A stretch of 64,000 nt of DNA from an uncultured Bacteroidota bacterium. Its GTDB lineage: Bacteria > Bacteroidota > Bacteroidia > B-17B0 > Aurantibacillaceae. Made by a program: the position numbers and the translations under genes. The notes beneath the pieces are model-generated. The model worked only from the letters and a program-made list of their open reading frames with translations. It was not told where the DNA came from and did no database searches. How positions within the stretch are numbered: the first letter of the stretch is position 1; each line of letters opens with the position of its first letter. Location of the stretch: NCBI GenBank assembly GCA_903834765.1, contig CAILKE010000046.1:21537-85536 (forward strand), given 5' to 3'. Below are positions 17,133 to 26,795 of the stretch, one piece after another.

Positions 17133-18824
17133 ATGAACTCCACCCAATTAAATTTTCAAAATAGAAATGCTCTAATCACATTTGGTTGTTTTACATTAAT
17201 TTTTATAACCTATATTACTGGCTTTTGGAATGATTTAATTGACTTTGATGCACCTCAATATGCAAATATGTCTAAAGATATGTTCTTTACTAAAAGCTAC
17301 TTGCAAGTTTATGATAAGGGACATGATTACTTAGATAAACCTCCTTTATTATTTTGGACATCTGTATTAAGCTATCACATTTTTGGTATTAATGATTTCG
17401 CTTATAGGTTGCCTTCTTTTATAATTTCTATTTTAGGATTATACTCTTTATACCGCTTTACTTTATTGTATTATAGTAAAAAAGTAGCCATTTACGCCGC
17501 ATTAATTGCAGCTTCCAGCCAAGCTTATTTTTTAATGCAACATGATGTTAGAACTGATACACTTTTAACAGGATTTGTAATGTTTACGATGTGGCAAATA
17601 GCCATGTTTAATCAAACTGGAAAATTAAAGCATATTGTTTTAGGAGCAATCGGAATTGGTTTTGCTATGCTAAGCAAAGGTCCTATTGGACTAATGCTTC
17701 CTGTTATTGCATTCGGTAGTGATTTTATTTATAAACGCAATTGGAAAGCATTTTTTAAATGGCAATATCTTATAGTAATAGTTATTGCAGGCGTTATTTT
17801 AGCGCCAATGACCTATGGTTTGTATATGCAATTTGATATGCATCCTGAAATTGACAGCTACTTTATTAAAAGTCCTTCAGGGGTAAGGTTCTTTTATTGG
17901 ACACAAAGTTTTGGGCGAATATTTGGTGATAATCCGCTGCCATCAAACTTCCCCGATCCATTTTTTTTATACCATAGTTTGTTATGGAGTTTGCTGCCTT
18001 GGCCATTGATTTTTATTATTGCCATGGTATATGATGTCAAAACAAAAATAAAAGCATTTAAAACAGATTATCTAAATGTGGAAGTGATGAGCACAGCTGG
18101 CTTTATTATAACAATCGTTATGCTATCAATGTCATCCTATCAATTACCCCATTACACCTTTATTATTCACCCTTTTGCTGCTATTATTATTTCTAATTTT
18201 TTAGTAAATGTGTTAGGCAACTTAAAATGGAAAAATGTATTTATCTATTTATCTGTTTTAGTATGGATTATTTGTGTGTCGCTAAGCTATTACATTATGT
18301 TTCTTGCTTTTGAAACATCAATACTTATTAAAGTTGTTACCTATGTATTATTTATAGCAGGAATTATTAGTCTATTCAAATTAAAATCAGAGTTAGAAAC
18401 TAGGATTATTGTATGTGGTGTATTTATAGTATGTGCAGCTAATATTATGGTAAACACTGCTTTTTATAAGCCATGCTTTAAATTTCAATCAGACTCTGAA
18501 ATAGCCAAAGCGATGAATGCCATGAACGTGAAACAGTATTATGTATATCATACAGAGGTAACAAATTCAGGGTATTTTTATTTTCATGGAAAAATTGACG
18601 AATTGTATTCATACAAAGAAATAAATTTAAATTCTCCAAATACTTCCGGCTGGGTTATGACTGACAGTATTGGGAAATTACAAATTGATTCCGTTTACAC
18701 GATTAAAGAAAGTAAATTATTTTATGATTTCCCAGTATCAGGCTTAACAGCCGAATTCATTAATCCAAAAACAAGATTGACTCAATGCAAGAAAAATTAC
18801 ATCATTAAGCTCGAAAAAAAATAA
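17133..18824 (+). CDS. GT39/ArnT-like membrane glycosyltransferase
   Basis: A 563-residue polytopic inner-membrane protein of the PMT/ArnT group, which transfers a sugar from a polyprenyl-phosphate carrier to a lipid or protein in the periplasm. Visible hallmarks are the first-loop acidic motif DFDAPQYANMSKDM, the following DKPPLLFW, and about a dozen hydrophobic segments. A soluble C-terminal tail (about 440-563) follows, as in ArnT homologues. A TACATTTG element lies at 17108-17115 but without a good -33 box. The gene appears to be on its own. Lipid A or glycan modification is likely; the donor is not determinable. Confidence 0.75.
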   Translation: MNSTQLNFQNRNALITFGCFTLIFITYITGFWNDLIDFDAPQYANMSKDMFFTKSYLQVYDKGHDYLDKPPLLFWTSVLSYHIFGINDFAYRLPSFIISILGLYSLYRFTLLYYSKKVAIYAALIAASSQAYFLMQHDVRTDTLLTGFVMFTMWQIAMFNQTGKLKHIVLGAIGIGFAMLSKGPIGLMLPVIAFGSDFIYKRNWKAFFKWQYLIVIVIAGVILAPMTYGLYMQFDMHPEIDSYFIKSPSGVRFFYWTQSFGRIFGDNPLPSNFPDPFFLYHSLLWSLLPWPLIFIIAMVYDVKTKIKAFKTDYLNVEVMSTAGFIITIVMLSMSSYQLPHYTFIIHPFAAIIISNFLVNVLGNLKWKNVFIYLSVLVWIICVSLSYYIMFLAFETSILIKVVTYVLFIAGIISLFKLKSELETRIIVCGVFIVCAANIMVNTAFYKPCFKFQSDSEIAKAMNAMNVKQYYVYHTEVTNSGYFYFHGKIDELYSYKEINLNSPNTSGWVMTDSIGKLQIDSVYTIKESKLFYDFPVSGLTAEFINPKTRLTQCKKNYIIKLEKK

Positions 18825-18910
18825 CGATTATCTGTTCATTTGGCTTGATATAAACGTCATACAATTCAAAATAAACCCTAAATTAGCCCCGAAATTTAAA
18901 CCTCTTTATT

Positions 18911-20014
18911 ATGGAAGTAAAAGATATCAAAGATTCTAGTTTAGCTCAAAACCCAGTAATTGGGCAAATGTTACAATACAATCACGAACAAATTTTATTT
19001 TGTAATGATAATGCAACAGGCCTTAAAGCTATTATTGCAATTCATAATACTGTCCTTGGGCCATCATTAGGAGGTACACGCATGTGGAACTATCATAATG
19101 AAATGGAAGCATTAACAGATGTTTTGCGTTTATCGCGTGGTATGACTTATAAATCTTCTGTGGCTGGTTTAAATCTTGGTGGTGGAAAAGCAGTTATTAT
19201 AGGTGATTCTAAAAAAATAAAATCAGAAGCGTTATTGCGTCGTTTCGGAAAGTTTGTAAACAGCCTTGGTGGTAAGTATATTACTGCAGAAGACGTTGCA
19301 ATGAGTAGCCGTGATATGGAAATCATTAAAATGGAAACGGATTACGTAAGCGGATTACCAGTGAATATGGGTGGTAGCGGAGATCCTTCGCCAGTAACTG
19401 CTTACGGTGTTTATGTGAGTATGAAGGCAAGTGCAAAAGAAGCTTTTGGATCGGATAGTTTGTCAGGAAAAAAAATATTAGTACAAGGTATCGGTAATGT
19501 TGGTATGCACTTAGTGGAACATTTAACCAAGGAAGGTGCTAAAGTATATATTAATGATATTAGCGAGGATCGTTTGAAATTAGTTGCTGATGCATTCAAA
19601 GCTGAGGTTGTTTCTGCAGATAGTATGTTTGATCTGGATATTGATATTTATGCACCATGTGCTTTAGGCGCTACAGTTAACGACGATACTTTATCTAAAT
19701 TAAAATGCAAAGTAATATGTGGTGCTGCTAATAATCAATTAGCAGATGAAAAAAAACATGGAGAGTTAGTGTTAGCAAAAGGTATTTTGTATGCTCCTGA
19801 TTTTGTAGTAAATGCCGGAGGAATCATTAACGTATATTATGAGCTAGAAGGCTATAATAGAGAACGCGCTATGGCTCATGCAGAAAAAATTTACGATACA
19901 ACGTGGAATATTTTTCAAACAGCAAAAATACAAAATATACCAACATATGCTGCTGCTAATAAAATAGCCGAACAACGAATAGAAAGTATTGCACGCATTA
20001 ACTCAGTACTTTAA
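18911..20014 (+). CDS. ldh: Leucine (branched-chain amino acid) dehydrogenase
   Basis: A 367-residue Glu/Leu/Phe/Val dehydrogenase. It reversibly deaminates leucine and other branched amino acids to 2-oxo acids using NAD. The catalytic domain shows the GPSLGGTRMW and RGMTYKSSVAGLNLGGGKAV blocks, with the substrate and catalytic lysines in the last. The Rossmann domain has VQGIGNVGMHLVEHL. The length fits the octameric leucine dehydrogenase family well. Start ATG at 18911. nusB follows 64 bases later. In Bacteroidota this enzyme often links branched-chain amino acid breakdown to branched fatty-acid precursors. Confidence 0.88.
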   Translation: MEVKDIKDSSLAQNPVIGQMLQYNHEQILFCNDNATGLKAIIAIHNTVLGPSLGGTRMWNYHNEMEALTDVLRLSRGMTYKSSVAGLNLGGGKAVIIGDSKKIKSEALLRRFGKFVNSLGGKYITAEDVAMSSRDMEIIKMETDYVSGLPVNMGGSGDPSPVTAYGVYVSMKASAKEAFGSDSLSGKKILVQGIGNVGMHLVEHLTKEGAKVYINDISEDRLKLVADAFKAEVVSADSMFDLDIDIYAPCALGATVNDDTLSKLKCKVICGAANNQLADEKKHGELVLAKGILYAPDFVVNAGGIINVYYELEGYNRERAMAHAEKIYDTTWNIFQTAKIQNIPTYAAANKIAEQRIESIARINSVL

Positions 20015-20078
20015 AATTAAAGATTAAATTGATTATAAATTTCACGTACTAAATACTAATAACAAAAAATCGTTCTTT

Positions 20079-21020
20079 ATGCTAAACAGACGTTACCTTC
20101 GAATAAAAACTATGCAATCCTTGTATTCATTCTTTCAACAAGAAAATGCAGATGCAATTTCTCACGAAAAAGATTTATTTAAAAGTTTAGATAAAATTTA
20201 CGATTTATACGTTTATATATTAGTTTTATTTACTGATATGCACCATGTAGCATTATTAGTTTCCGAAGAAAATAAAAATAAACGCTTACCTACTAAGGAA
20301 GACTTAGAGCCTAACTTACGATTTATTGAAAATAGTTTATTGGTTCGTTTAACTAATAATGATGATTTAAAAAAGGAAGTGTTAAACCGTAAAATTTCCT
20401 GGCAAAGTGATTTTGATTTAGTTCGCAAGCTATATGCCGAATTAAAACAAACAGATTTGTATAAAGATTATATGTCTTCTACAACTCCTTCAGCTAAAGA
20501 AGATAAGCAGTTTTTAATTTCTGTTGCTACTGAGTTTTTATATCAGCATGATTTACTAAACCACTTATTTGAAGAGAAAAATTTGCATTGGGCTGATGAT
20601 ACCTTCGGTGCTTTCTCAATGGTAGCTCGCACTTTCGAGAATTTTTCAGGAACTATTCAATTAACCTCTTTATATAAAGACAAGGAAGATGATCAGCAAT
20701 TTATTTCAACGCTATTTAGAAAAACGATTGCAGGAAATAAAGAATACGAGAAACTCATTGATGAAAAAACAAAAAACTGGGAATTAGAACGTATTGCCTC
20801 TATGGATGTATTGCTTATGAAAATGGCTCTTGCTGAGTTTTTGAATGCGAGTAATGTGCCTGTTAAAGTATCCTTAAACGAGTATATTGATATATCTAAG
20901 GAATACAGCACACCTAATAGCAAAACTTTTATAAATGGTGTATTAGATAAAATTATTGCCGATTTAAAACGTGATAATAAAATTCAAAAGACAGGTAGAG
21001 GCTTGATGGAAGGGAATTAG
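20079..21020 (+). CDS. nusB: Transcription antitermination factor NusB, long Bacteroidota form
   Basis: NusB binds boxA RNA with NusE and promotes rRNA antitermination. The canonical NusB fold sits in the C-terminal 150 residues (LINEKTKNWELERIASMDVLLMKMAL-like region and VPVKVSLNEYIDISKEYS, then FINGVLDKI). The protein is 313 residues against about 140 in E. coli because of an N-terminal extension, which is normal in this phylum (MLNRRYLRIKTMQSLYSFFQ start). It lies 11 bases before the amidotransferase gene, so the two are probably co-transcribed. Confidence 0.88.
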   Translation: MLNRRYLRIKTMQSLYSFFQQENADAISHEKDLFKSLDKIYDLYVYILVLFTDMHHVALLVSEENKNKRLPTKEDLEPNLRFIENSLLVRLTNNDDLKKEVLNRKISWQSDFDLVRKLYAELKQTDLYKDYMSSTTPSAKEDKQFLISVATEFLYQHDLLNHLFEEKNLHWADDTFGAFSMVARTFENFSGTIQLTSLYKDKEDDQQFISTLFRKTIAGNKEYEKLIDEKTKNWELERIASMDVLLMKMALAEFLNASNVPVKVSLNEYIDISKEYSTPNSKTFINGVLDKIIADLKRDNKIQKTGRGLMEGN

Positions 21021-21031
21021 GAGTTATTCTG

Positions 21032-21604
21032 ATGAAATTATTAATCCTAGATAATTACGATAGTTTTACTTACAACTTAGTTCATTTAATTGAAAAGGTT
21101 AGTACTATTAAATTTGAAGTTATAAGGAATGATCAAATTTCATTAGAAGATATTCAGCATTTCGATAGTATCCTTTTATCTCCCGGACCTGGATTGCCAA
21201 GTTCTGCAGGTATTATGCCTGAACTCATTAAACAATACGGCTCTACTAAAAATATCTTAGGTGTTTGTCTTGGTATGCAAGCTATTGGAGAAGCATATGG
21301 TGCAACACTCAATAATTTAGACAAGGTTTGTCACGGTCAATCAACTCCTATTCATATTTTAGAAGATGATGAATTATTTAAAAATTGTCCGAATGAATTT
21401 ACGGTTGGTCGTTACCATTCGTGGGTAGTCAATAAAATTAATTTTCCAGTTTCTTTGCAAATTACAGCTCAAGATCATGATGGAAATATTATGGCATTGA
21501 AACATAAAACTCATAATGTAAGAGGCGTTCAATTCCATCCAGAATCTATCCTTTCGGAGTATGGAGATTTAATCATGAGTAATTGGTTAAATAGTAATTT
21601 GTAG
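21032..21604 (+). CDS. pabA: Glutamine amidotransferase of anthranilate/aminodeoxychorismate synthase
   Basis: A class I glutamine amidotransferase subunit (190 residues). It supplies ammonia to chorismate-using synthases for folate or tryptophan. The catalytic triad is visible: the nucleophile Cys in GVCLGMQAIGEAYG, and His and Glu in RGVQFHPESILSEYG. The oxyanion region LLSPGPGLPSSAG is also present. There is no pabB, trpE or other trp gene next to it, so PabA rather than TrpG is only a mild preference; many bacteria use one subunit for both. It sits between nusB and aroB, and the chorismate link to aroB makes biological sense. Confidence 0.82.
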   Translation: MKLLILDNYDSFTYNLVHLIEKVSTIKFEVIRNDQISLEDIQHFDSILLSPGPGLPSSAGIMPELIKQYGSTKNILGVCLGMQAIGEAYGATLNNLDKVCHGQSTPIHILEDDELFKNCPNEFTVGRYHSWVVNKINFPVSLQITAQDHDGNIMALKHKTHNVRGVQFHPESILSEYGDLIMSNWLNSNL

Positions 21605-21652
21605 CGTATAAACAGAGATTTGTATATTCGTATTAAATTCGTACTCTAAAAT

Positions 21653-22717
21653 ATGAAAACTCTCAAATCCATAGGCTATTCAATTGAATTAGGTTCCGAT
21701 TCTTTAAGACAATTAAATCAGTTTTTGAAAAACGAAAACTATAGTTCTTACTTTATTATCTGCGACGAAAACACTCTTAACCATTGTTTACCGGCATTGT
21801 TATCGTCGAGTATGATATTAAAAGACGCTGAGGTCATAGAAATTGAAAGTGGAGAAGCTTCGAAAGACTTAGAAATAGCTAGCCATATTTGGCAAACACT
21901 CATAGAATTGAAAGCAGATAAACAATCACTCATTATTAATTTAGGTGGTGGTGTTGTATCTGATTTAGGTGGCTTTGTGGCATCTGTTTATAAGCGAGGG
22001 ATTGATTTCATAAATATTCCTACTAGCTTATTATCTATGGCGGATGCCAGTGTTGGAGGAAAAACAGGCATTGATTTCGGAGCTGTTAAAAATGTGATTG
22101 GAACAATTAAGCAACCGAAAGGCGTATTTATTAACTTTGATTTTTTAAAGAGTTTGCCTGAAAGGCATGTAAATAATGGCTTAGCGGAGGTTTATAAAAT
22201 GGCACTAATAAGTGACGCTCAATTTTGGAAAAAGCTTTCGGATAGAACTAATGACGATGATTTGGAATATGTCATTACTAAAAGTATCACGCTTAAAAAT
22301 ACTATTGTAAAAAAAGACCCACTTGAAAAAAATATTCGTAAGGCATTAAACTTCGGACATACTGTTGGGCATGCCATTGAATCTGTTTTATTAGGTACTA
22401 AAAATGAATTGCTTCATGGCGAAGCCATTGTGATTGGAATGATGGCAGAGGCTTGGCTATCATATCAAAAAAAAGGACTTACTAAAACCGAATTAAACTA
22501 TATTGTTTCTGTTCTTAAAACTAAATTTAATCCACAAGCTATTCATACATCATACACGAATGCTATTGTCGATTTATCACTAAACGATAAAAAGAATTCT
22601 AAAAACGAAATTCGTTGTGTGCTGTTAAATGGAGTAGGGGATTATAAAATAGATGTGGCTATTACGCCTGTACAAATTAAGAAAGCTTTAGAATATTATA
22701 ATTCTGTGGTAGAATAA
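21653..22717 (+). CDS. aroB: 3-dehydroquinate synthase
   Basis: The second enzyme of the shikimate pathway. It cyclises DAHP to 3-dehydroquinate and needs NAD and a divalent metal. At 354 residues it is of standard size. The NAD-binding loop GGGVVSDLGGFVASVYKRG, the substrate block PTSLLSMADASVGGKTG, and the metal ligands in NFGHTVGHAIE and LLHGEAIVIGM are all intact. It ends 3 bases from the convergent nadK. aroQ, the next pathway step, is also in this window at 41033-41452. Confidence 0.95.
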   Translation: MKTLKSIGYSIELGSDSLRQLNQFLKNENYSSYFIICDENTLNHCLPALLSSSMILKDAEVIEIESGEASKDLEIASHIWQTLIELKADKQSLIINLGGGVVSDLGGFVASVYKRGIDFINIPTSLLSMADASVGGKTGIDFGAVKNVIGTIKQPKGVFINFDFLKSLPERHVNNGLAEVYKMALISDAQFWKKLSDRTNDDDLEYVITKSITLKNTIVKKDPLEKNIRKALNFGHTVGHAIESVLLGTKNELLHGEAIVIGMMAEAWLSYQKKGLTKTELNYIVSVLKTKFNPQAIHTSYTNAIVDLSLNDKKNSKNEIRCVLLNGVGDYKIDVAITPVQIKKALEYYNSVVE

Positions 22718-22720
22718 TTA

Positions 22721-23599
22721 TTACTGCCTTTTATCAATGCCCCAAAGAAGCTTATTTCGAAGTGTTTCAAAAAAATGTTGACCTTCTAAATTGATCATGT
22801 GAAATTTAAACTGGGCTTTTTTAATTACTAACTCCGATTGATTTTTGAGAGTTTGAGATCGAGAATCTAAGGACACATTAAAGCTTTCACTTCTACCGCT
22901 TACTTTAAAGCTAATCGTTTTGTTATTTGAAATAACTATAGGTCTTACATTTAAATTATGAGGCGCAATAGGAGTAATAATAAAATTATCCGAATCAGGC
23001 ATCATAATTGGTCCGCCACAACTAAGTGAATATGCTGTAGATCCAGTTGGTGTTGATACAATTAAGCCATCGGCAAAATATGAGTTTAAAAAAACACCAT
23101 CTACGTATGTGTCAATATTAATCATAGCGCTCGATTCTTTTTTGTGAATGGTACATTCGTTGAGCGCATAATTTACACCTTTAAAGCAATCTGTGGCATT
23201 ATCTAATTCAATGAGTTCACGCTTATCAAGCGTATATTTCTCTTTGGTTATTAATTTAATTGCGTTGGCGAAATCTTCTTTATAAACTGTTGCTAAAAAA
23301 CCTAATCTTCCTGTATTGACCCCAAGTACAGGAATCCCTGATTTCCGAACATAATCTAATGTTTCGAGCATCGTGCCATCTCCACCTAAAGAAATAACAA
23401 CATCTGCTTTCGCAATTAATTCTTCTGAATTTGAAAAAGTACTAAATACAAATGGTTTCGATTGTGTGGTGTTTAAAAAATCCTGATAAGGTTTAAAAAC
23501 AACAATCTGGAAATGCTCTTGAGTAGATAATATCTGTAGTTGCTCTATATAATCAGCGCGATTATCCTTAGTATTACGAGCATATACAGCTATTGTCAT
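22721..23599 (-). CDS. nadK: NAD kinase
   Basis: It phosphorylates NAD to NADP in the cytoplasm. The 292-residue protein has the catalytic GGDGTMLETL, the nucleotide-binding NECTIHKKESSAMI region and STPTGSTAYSLSCGGPIM, followed by ITPIAPHNLNVRPIVI, all diagnostic. It follows the CBS-domain gene by 14 bases on the same strand, an arrangement common in Bacteroidota, so the two are one operon. Start ATG at 23599. Confidence 0.95.
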   Translation of the reverse strand: MTIAVYARNTKDNRADYIEQLQILSTQEHFQIVVFKPYQDFLNTTQSKPFVFSTFSNSEELIAKADVVISLGGDGTMLETLDYVRKSGIPVLGVNTGRLGFLATVYKEDFANAIKLITKEKYTLDKRELIELDNATDCFKGVNYALNECTIHKKESSAMINIDTYVDGVFLNSYFADGLIVSTPTGSTAYSLSCGGPIMMPDSDNFIITPIAPHNLNVRPIVISNNKTISFKVSGRSESFNVSLDSRSQTLKNQSELVIKKAQFKFHMINLEGQHFFETLRNKLLWGIDKRQ

Positions 23600-23613
23600 A
23601 GATTAGTGTAGCT

Positions 23614-24276
23614 TTAGATATTTAAAAAATGAAGAAATTCGTCCAATCGATTTTTCATTCCATTTTCGAAATCGCCATGTTGAAACGAAGCTTTCACGAT
23701 ATAATTATAACGATAAAATGCTTGTAAAATACGAGACAAATCTTCTACATTTAATTTCAATGTAACTTCAACCTTTGTGCTATCAGGAAGTGACGACACG
23801 TGAGCACTTAATATTTTAGCATCGTTACCTTCAATAATATTAGAAATATGTGTTAATGAATAATCTGCTTGATTAACTTCTAAGACTATAACGCCGCCCG
23901 GATTTTGAACAGAAGCCATACTTGAAAGGTTTGCTAGCAAGCCTTTTAACGTAATGCAGCCCTTATATAATTCTTTATCATCTAACACAGCAATCAGCGT
24001 CAAATTAAAAGACATCATTAATTTTAATAAATCGTAAGTATGCTGATAGTTATGAATAATAGGCTTTAATAATGGAATCTTAAGCTCTTCAATCGTTTCA
24101 TCAGGACGGTTATAGTCCATTAAATCTGTTTCAGAAACCAAGCCAATTAATTCTCTATCTTTTACTACCGCTAAATGCGACACTTTAAATTGTTCCATCC
24201 AATCTAAAGCCATCTCAACGGTGTCGGTATGTTTTAGAGGAGGAATTTCATCGGTTATTAAATCGGCTACTAACAT
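23614..24276 (-). CDS. Tandem CBS-domain protein
   Basis: A 220-residue cytoplasmic protein. Two CBS motifs occupy about residues 1-135 (VEMALDWMEQFKVSHLAVV and LMMSFNLTLIAVLD). An ACT-like C-terminal region (about 140-215, GGVIVLEVNQADYSLTHIS) follows. Such proteins bind adenine nucleotides and regulate a partner. Coupling to nadK, 14 bases downstream, suggests a link to the nucleotide or redox pool (inference). The divergent neighbour is proline dehydrogenase. A TACTTTTG element lies only 4 bases upstream of its ATG on the minus strand. Confidence 0.8.
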   Translation of the reverse strand: MLVADLITDEIPPLKHTDTVEMALDWMEQFKVSHLAVVKDRELIGLVSETDLMDYNRPDETIEELKIPLLKPIIHNYQHTYDLLKLMMSFNLTLIAVLDDKELYKGCITLKGLLANLSSMASVQNPGGVIVLEVNQADYSLTHISNIIEGNDAKILSAHVSSLPDSTKVEVTLKLNVEDLSRILQAFYRYNYIVKASFQHGDFENGMKNRLDEFLHFLNI

Positions 24277-24280
24277 AAAA

Positions 24281-24288
24281 CAAAAGTA
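24281..24288 (-). promoter_or_regulatory. Promoter -7 element 4 bases from the CBS-gene ATG
   Basis: On the minus strand TACTTTTG matches TAnnTTTG and is followed by TTTT and the ATG at 24276. No TTTG box is found 19 bases further upstream, so this is weak on its own. Confidence 0.3.
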
Positions 24289-24392
24289 CTTTTTTTATGA
24301 GATAATTACTTGTTTTTGGCTGATTATTTTTTAGAATTATGAACTGCTATTTGAGTTTAAAAACTTTATATTTGATGCAAAAAATATATCAT

Positions 24393-25550
24393 ATGGTTTC
24401 CTTTGATAATACTGAAAATGCTTTTAAAGCTAAAACTAACGCAGATCTCACTAAATCTTATTGGCTATTTAAGTTAGTAAGTAATCCTGCAATGGTTAAT
24501 TTTGGAGCTAAAGTAGCGCCTTTGTCTTTAAACATAGGTTTTAAAGGAATAATCAAAAATACCATATTTAAGCAATTTGTTGGTGGAGAAACAATTCATG
24601 ATTGTAGTAATACCATTGTGGAATTAGGCAAATATAATATTGGTACTATTTTAGATTATAGTGTTGAAGGTAAAGAAAGTGAGGCTGATTTTGATGCCTG
24701 TTTAAATGAAACTCTTGAAACCATTGAAAAAGCTAAGCATGAGAAGCATATCCCGTTTTGTGTATTTAAAGTAACTGGCCTTGCGCGTTTTGCGTTATTA
24801 GAAAAAGTTAGTGCGAATGAAGCATTATCTGATGCCGAAATAAACGAATATAATCAGGTAAAATTTAGAGTAAGCAAGATTTGCAAAGCGGCTCATGATG
24901 CTAATCAAGCCATATTTATTGATGCAGAAGAAAGTTGGATACAGCAGGCAATAGATGATTTGGCTGATGATAATATGAGTAAGCACAATCTCTCAAAACC
25001 TATTGTTTACAATACGTTTCAATTATACCGCCATGATCGATTAGATTTTTTGAAGGCTTCATTTAAAAAAGCACAGGAAGGAAATTATTTTTTAGGTGCT
25101 AAGTTAGTTCGTGGTGCATATATGGAAAAGGAACGCGAGAGAGCAATTGAAAAAAAATATTCTTCACCGATTAATAAAGATAAAGAGTCATCAGACAAAT
25201 TATATAATGATACTATTTTATTTTGCGTGGAGCACATTGATAAAATTGCTTTTTGCGCCGGATCACACAACGAACAAAGTGCATTGTATTTAGCTCAATT
25301 AATGGCTGAAAAGAACTTACCTAAAAACCATCCACATATTTCTTTTGCACAATTATATGGCATGAGTGATCATATTAGTTATAATTTGTCATTAGAAGGT
25401 TATAATGTAGCTAAATACGTGCCTTATGGACCCGTTAAGGAAGTTCTCCCATATTTGATTCGTCGAGCACAAGAAAACACCTCTGTTAAAGGACAAACAG
25501 GACGAGAGTTAAGTTTGATTATTAAGGAAAAAGCCAGAAGGAAAGCTTAA
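24393..25550 (+). CDS. Proline dehydrogenase
   Basis: An FAD-dependent PRODH-domain enzyme. It oxidises proline to pyrroline-5-carboxylate and passes electrons to the quinone pool. The barrel includes VFKVTGLARFALLEKV, IFIDAEESWIQQAID, GAKLVRGAYMEKERERA and FCAGSHNEQSA. The C-terminal block YNVAKYVPYGPVKEVLPYLIRRAQEN is the conserved substrate-Arg helix. An ATG lies at 24339 and another at 24375, but homologues as I recall begin at a segment like MVSFDNTENAF, so 24393 is preferred (385 residues). TATATTTG at 24367-24374 supports a start downstream of it. The stop directly abuts the stop of the convergent EEP gene. Confidence 0.88.
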   Translation: MVSFDNTENAFKAKTNADLTKSYWLFKLVSNPAMVNFGAKVAPLSLNIGFKGIIKNTIFKQFVGGETIHDCSNTIVELGKYNIGTILDYSVEGKESEADFDACLNETLETIEKAKHEKHIPFCVFKVTGLARFALLEKVSANEALSDAEINEYNQVKFRVSKICKAAHDANQAIFIDAEESWIQQAIDDLADDNMSKHNLSKPIVYNTFQLYRHDRLDFLKASFKKAQEGNYFLGAKLVRGAYMEKERERAIEKKYSSPINKDKESSDKLYNDTILFCVEHIDKIAFCAGSHNEQSALYLAQLMAEKNLPKNHPHISFAQLYGMSDHISYNLSLEGYNVAKYVPYGPVKEVLPYLIRRAQENTSVKGQTGRELSLIIKEKARRKA

Positions 25551-26666
25551 TTATTCTAAGTAAGTAATAATTGGATAATGATCTGTTAAGGTTTCTGTTA
25601 GATGATGGTATTTTTTAGATTTGAAGTCTTTACTATGTAAAATATAATCAATTCTGAAACGAGGAAATTTACCAGCGTATGTTTGTTCAAAGCCTGAACC
25701 TGATTCAATAAAGGCATCCTTTAAGTTCCCACGAATAGTATGATATACATAGGATGCGGGTGTATCATTAAAGTCCCCACATAATATGATTTTATATCTA
25801 CAATTAGCAATATGCACATTGATAACATCAGCTTGCTTACCTCGTTTGACGAAAGCTCGTTTTAACCTTCGTAATATACTTTTACTTTTCTCTACTTCAT
25901 CTTTCGTATCTGTACTATCATCTTTTACTTGGGCTATAAATTTATAGTCTGCTTTACTAAAGCTAATTGATTGTAGGTGCATATTGTAAATACGTACAGT
26001 GTCTTTTTTTATAATAACATCTGTATAAATACAAATATTATTAGAGCGAGTATTGAATTCTATTTTTCCTTTTTTAAAAATGGGGTATTTTGTAAACGTT
26101 GCAATTCCCCAGTGGTCTTCATTTCGCAGCGTTGTTGTATATTCGATATGGTTGTTTTTAGCTGTTAATAAATTAGTAACTGTATCTATATTATTAAAAT
26201 CCCCCTTTTGCTCTGAAGTATAAAATTCTTGTAAACATAATATATCAGGGTTTTCTTCAGCAAGTGATGTTAAAATTAAATTTCTACTTTGTGAGTTTTT
26301 GCTCCAATTATACAGATCAAAGAGCATAGAATTGTAACTCATTACTTTAATATCTTTGTTGGATATATTTTTATTAGAAAAATCTATTTGAATAAATCCT
26401 AAACAAGTTTTGGCACTTATTAATATAGCAATCATTGAAAATAATCCATGTACGCGGAATTGCGAAAACCAATAAATAATGAATCCAACGTTTACTAAAA
26501 GAAAAATAGGAAATGCCAATCCGAAAAAAGCTAATATCCAAAAACTATCAGGAGATATATATTTGGAGGCAACGGAAAATAATAAACTAATAATGAAAAT
26601 GTAATTTATCCATAGTAATAACCGATTAAGCCTAGAAAGCTTATTAGCATTACGTTTCACGATCAT
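25551..26666 (-). CDS. Membrane-anchored endonuclease/exonuclease/phosphatase family protein
   Basis: A 371-residue protein. The N-terminal 100 residues hold about three membrane helices. The EEP catalytic domain then runs from IKVMSYNSMLF to the end. Metal and catalytic residues are visible: Glu in DILCLQEFYT, the Asp-Asn pair in CGDFNDTPAS, and the final Asp-His in TDHYPIITYLE. The active site should face outward or lie at the membrane. Family members cleave DNA, RNA or phospholipids, and the substrate is not evident. No operon partner is clear; lolD follows 130 bases further upstream. Confidence 0.8.
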   Translation of the reverse strand: MIVKRNANKLSRLNRLLLWINYIFIISLLFSVASKYISPDSFWILAFFGLAFPIFLLVNVGFIIYWFSQFRVHGLFSMIAILISAKTCLGFIQIDFSNKNISNKDIKVMSYNSMLFDLYNWSKNSQSRNLILTSLAEENPDILCLQEFYTSEQKGDFNNIDTVTNLLTAKNNHIEYTTTLRNEDHWGIATFTKYPIFKKGKIEFNTRSNNICIYTDVIIKKDTVRIYNMHLQSISFSKADYKFIAQVKDDSTDTKDEVEKSKSILRRLKRAFVKRGKQADVINVHIANCRYKIILCGDFNDTPASYVYHTIRGNLKDAFIESGSGFEQTYAGKFPRFRIDYILHSKDFKSKKYHHLTETLTDHYPIITYLE

Positions 26667-26795
26667 TGATCTTAATTGCGGAATAGATATGTTGGATAAA
26701 AAGCTGATAGTTGTATTGTGTTTGATAGAAGGCTAATTGCGTATATTGTTATAATTGATTATGTTTTTTAGGAGAATATGTTAAATATCAAATTT